The notes under the pieces are model-generated. The model saw nothing but the letters and a program-made list of their open reading frames with translations, did no database searches and was not told the origin of the DNA. 15,514 nt of DNA from Dunaliella salina (taxonomy: Eukaryota; Chlorophyta; Chlorophyceae; Chlamydomonadales; Dunaliellaceae). Position 1 is the stretch's first letter. Every line of letters begins with the position of its first letter. Location: positions 69,210 through 84,723 of the forward strand of contig MU069828.1 of the NCBI GenBank assembly GCA_002284615.2, written 5' to 3'. The translations under genes and the position numbers were made by a program. Of this stretch, positions 15,106 to 15,514 are shown one piece after another.

Positions 15106-15195
15106 TTACCACTTAACGTACTTGGGCTTTGTCTCCTCAACGCAAAGCTTCAGAGCATTCAGAGCGGCAAGGTGGGTGAACCAGCGCTTTGGTCC
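15106..15195 (-). CDS. Possible last exon of a host gene
   Basis: On the minus strand GTGTATAG (AG at 15197-15196) is followed by 29 open codons, GPKRWFTHLAALNALKLCVE to ETKPKYVKW, and TAA at 15108-15106. An AATAAA overlaps the stop (15106-15101) and another follows at 14978-14973. The short, well-formed C terminus with a nearby polyA signal suggests the 3' end of a gene whose upstream exons lie right of 15.2 kb or outside the window. No family is recognised. Confidence 0.35.
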   Translation of the reverse strand, partial: GPKRWFTHLAALNALKLCVEETKPKYVKW

Positions 15196-15198
15196 CTA

Positions 15199-15455
15199 TA
15201 CACACCAGCTGCTTATCACCCCTTTACTGCACGCATACGCAGGAGCCACGATGTGTTAGCTCACGCTCCGCGAGGCAGGAAGGAGGAAGGGAGCGCGCCG
15301 GGGCGCGCTGCTTTGACCTGAGGTCTCGGAGGTGAGTCACTTCCATGCCATTCTGGCGAGCATGCATGCCTGTGCTGGTTGTGGGTAATGTTGCACGCGC
15401 TTGCTGTGAGGGGTTGCCCAGCCCACGGCCGCTTCTCTTGGTGGGAGCTTGGGCT
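15199..15455. other. No recognisable gene
   Basis: GC-richer sequence (GCGCGCCGGGGCGCGC at about 15292-15307, a near palindrome) with no convincing frame. It could be intron or promoter-proximal sequence. Confidence 0.4.
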
Positions 15456-15460
15456 ACACA

Positions 15461-15514
<54 letters not shown>
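15456..15514. repeat. (CA)n microsatellite
   Basis: Alternating AC/CA to the window end with one T interruption near 15467. It continues beyond the window. The long cysteine-valine frames read from it on the minus strand are artefacts. Confidence 0.97.

Noticed and set aside
15224..15511. Minus-strand ORFs full of cysteine-valine repeats
   Set aside because: They are translations of the (CA)n microsatellite.

Overview
The window looks like nuclear DNA of a eukaryote. It has no operons or ribosome binding sites. It has plausible spliced exons, AATAAA signals, a (CA)n microsatellite and many decayed copies of a non-LTR (LINE-type) retrotransposon. The retroelement proteins recall families I associate with green algae and other protists, but the species cannot be fixed from the sequence, so treat that as a guess.

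About two thirds of the window (1-12.8 kb) is a nested, mosaic graveyard of one large non-LTR retrotransposon family. No copy here is complete. Overlapping fragments let me infer the domain order: N-terminal basic/coiled-coil protein, Josephin-like cysteine protease, reverse transcriptase (RT), post-RT connector, PHD finger, a methyltransferase-fold-like domain resembling PCIF1 (cap m6Am methyltransferase), RNase H, CCHC zinc knuckle, a PD-(D/E)xK-like C-terminal endonuclease, a terminal NPPDPH motif, a 3' UTR with a small hairpin, and a CT-rich tail. The order is an inference from several copies, not something seen in one.

Layout. 1-1062 (-): RT N-terminal part with an uninterrupted frame running off the left edge, the least damaged piece. 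1211-1408 (+): small post-RNase H scrap. About 1795-2702 (+): methyltransferase-like domain running into RNase H. About 2703-3405 (+): a second subfamily joined on (methyltransferase tail, linker, RNase H). About 3406-4290 (+): post-RT connector. 4301-6480 (-): 5'-truncated copy from the end of the methyltransferase-like domain to the 3' tail. 6674-9935 (+): the longest co-linear copy, PHD finger to 3' tail, head to head with the previous one. 9936-11303 (-): N-terminal part of an element (basic protein, then protease-like domain). 11590-11750 (-): RNase H scrap. 12643-12838: a shared repeat and an antisense 3' end.

The right end (13.1-15.5 kb) is different. It holds a four-unit tandem array of about 220-236 bp. 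Read on the minus strand, the units encode a conserved acidic/basic motif followed by glutamine tracts. It is followed by several possible exons of one or more host genes on the minus strand, a possible last exon with its own polyA signal, and a (CA)n microsatellite at the window edge. None of the host-like exons could be assigned a function.
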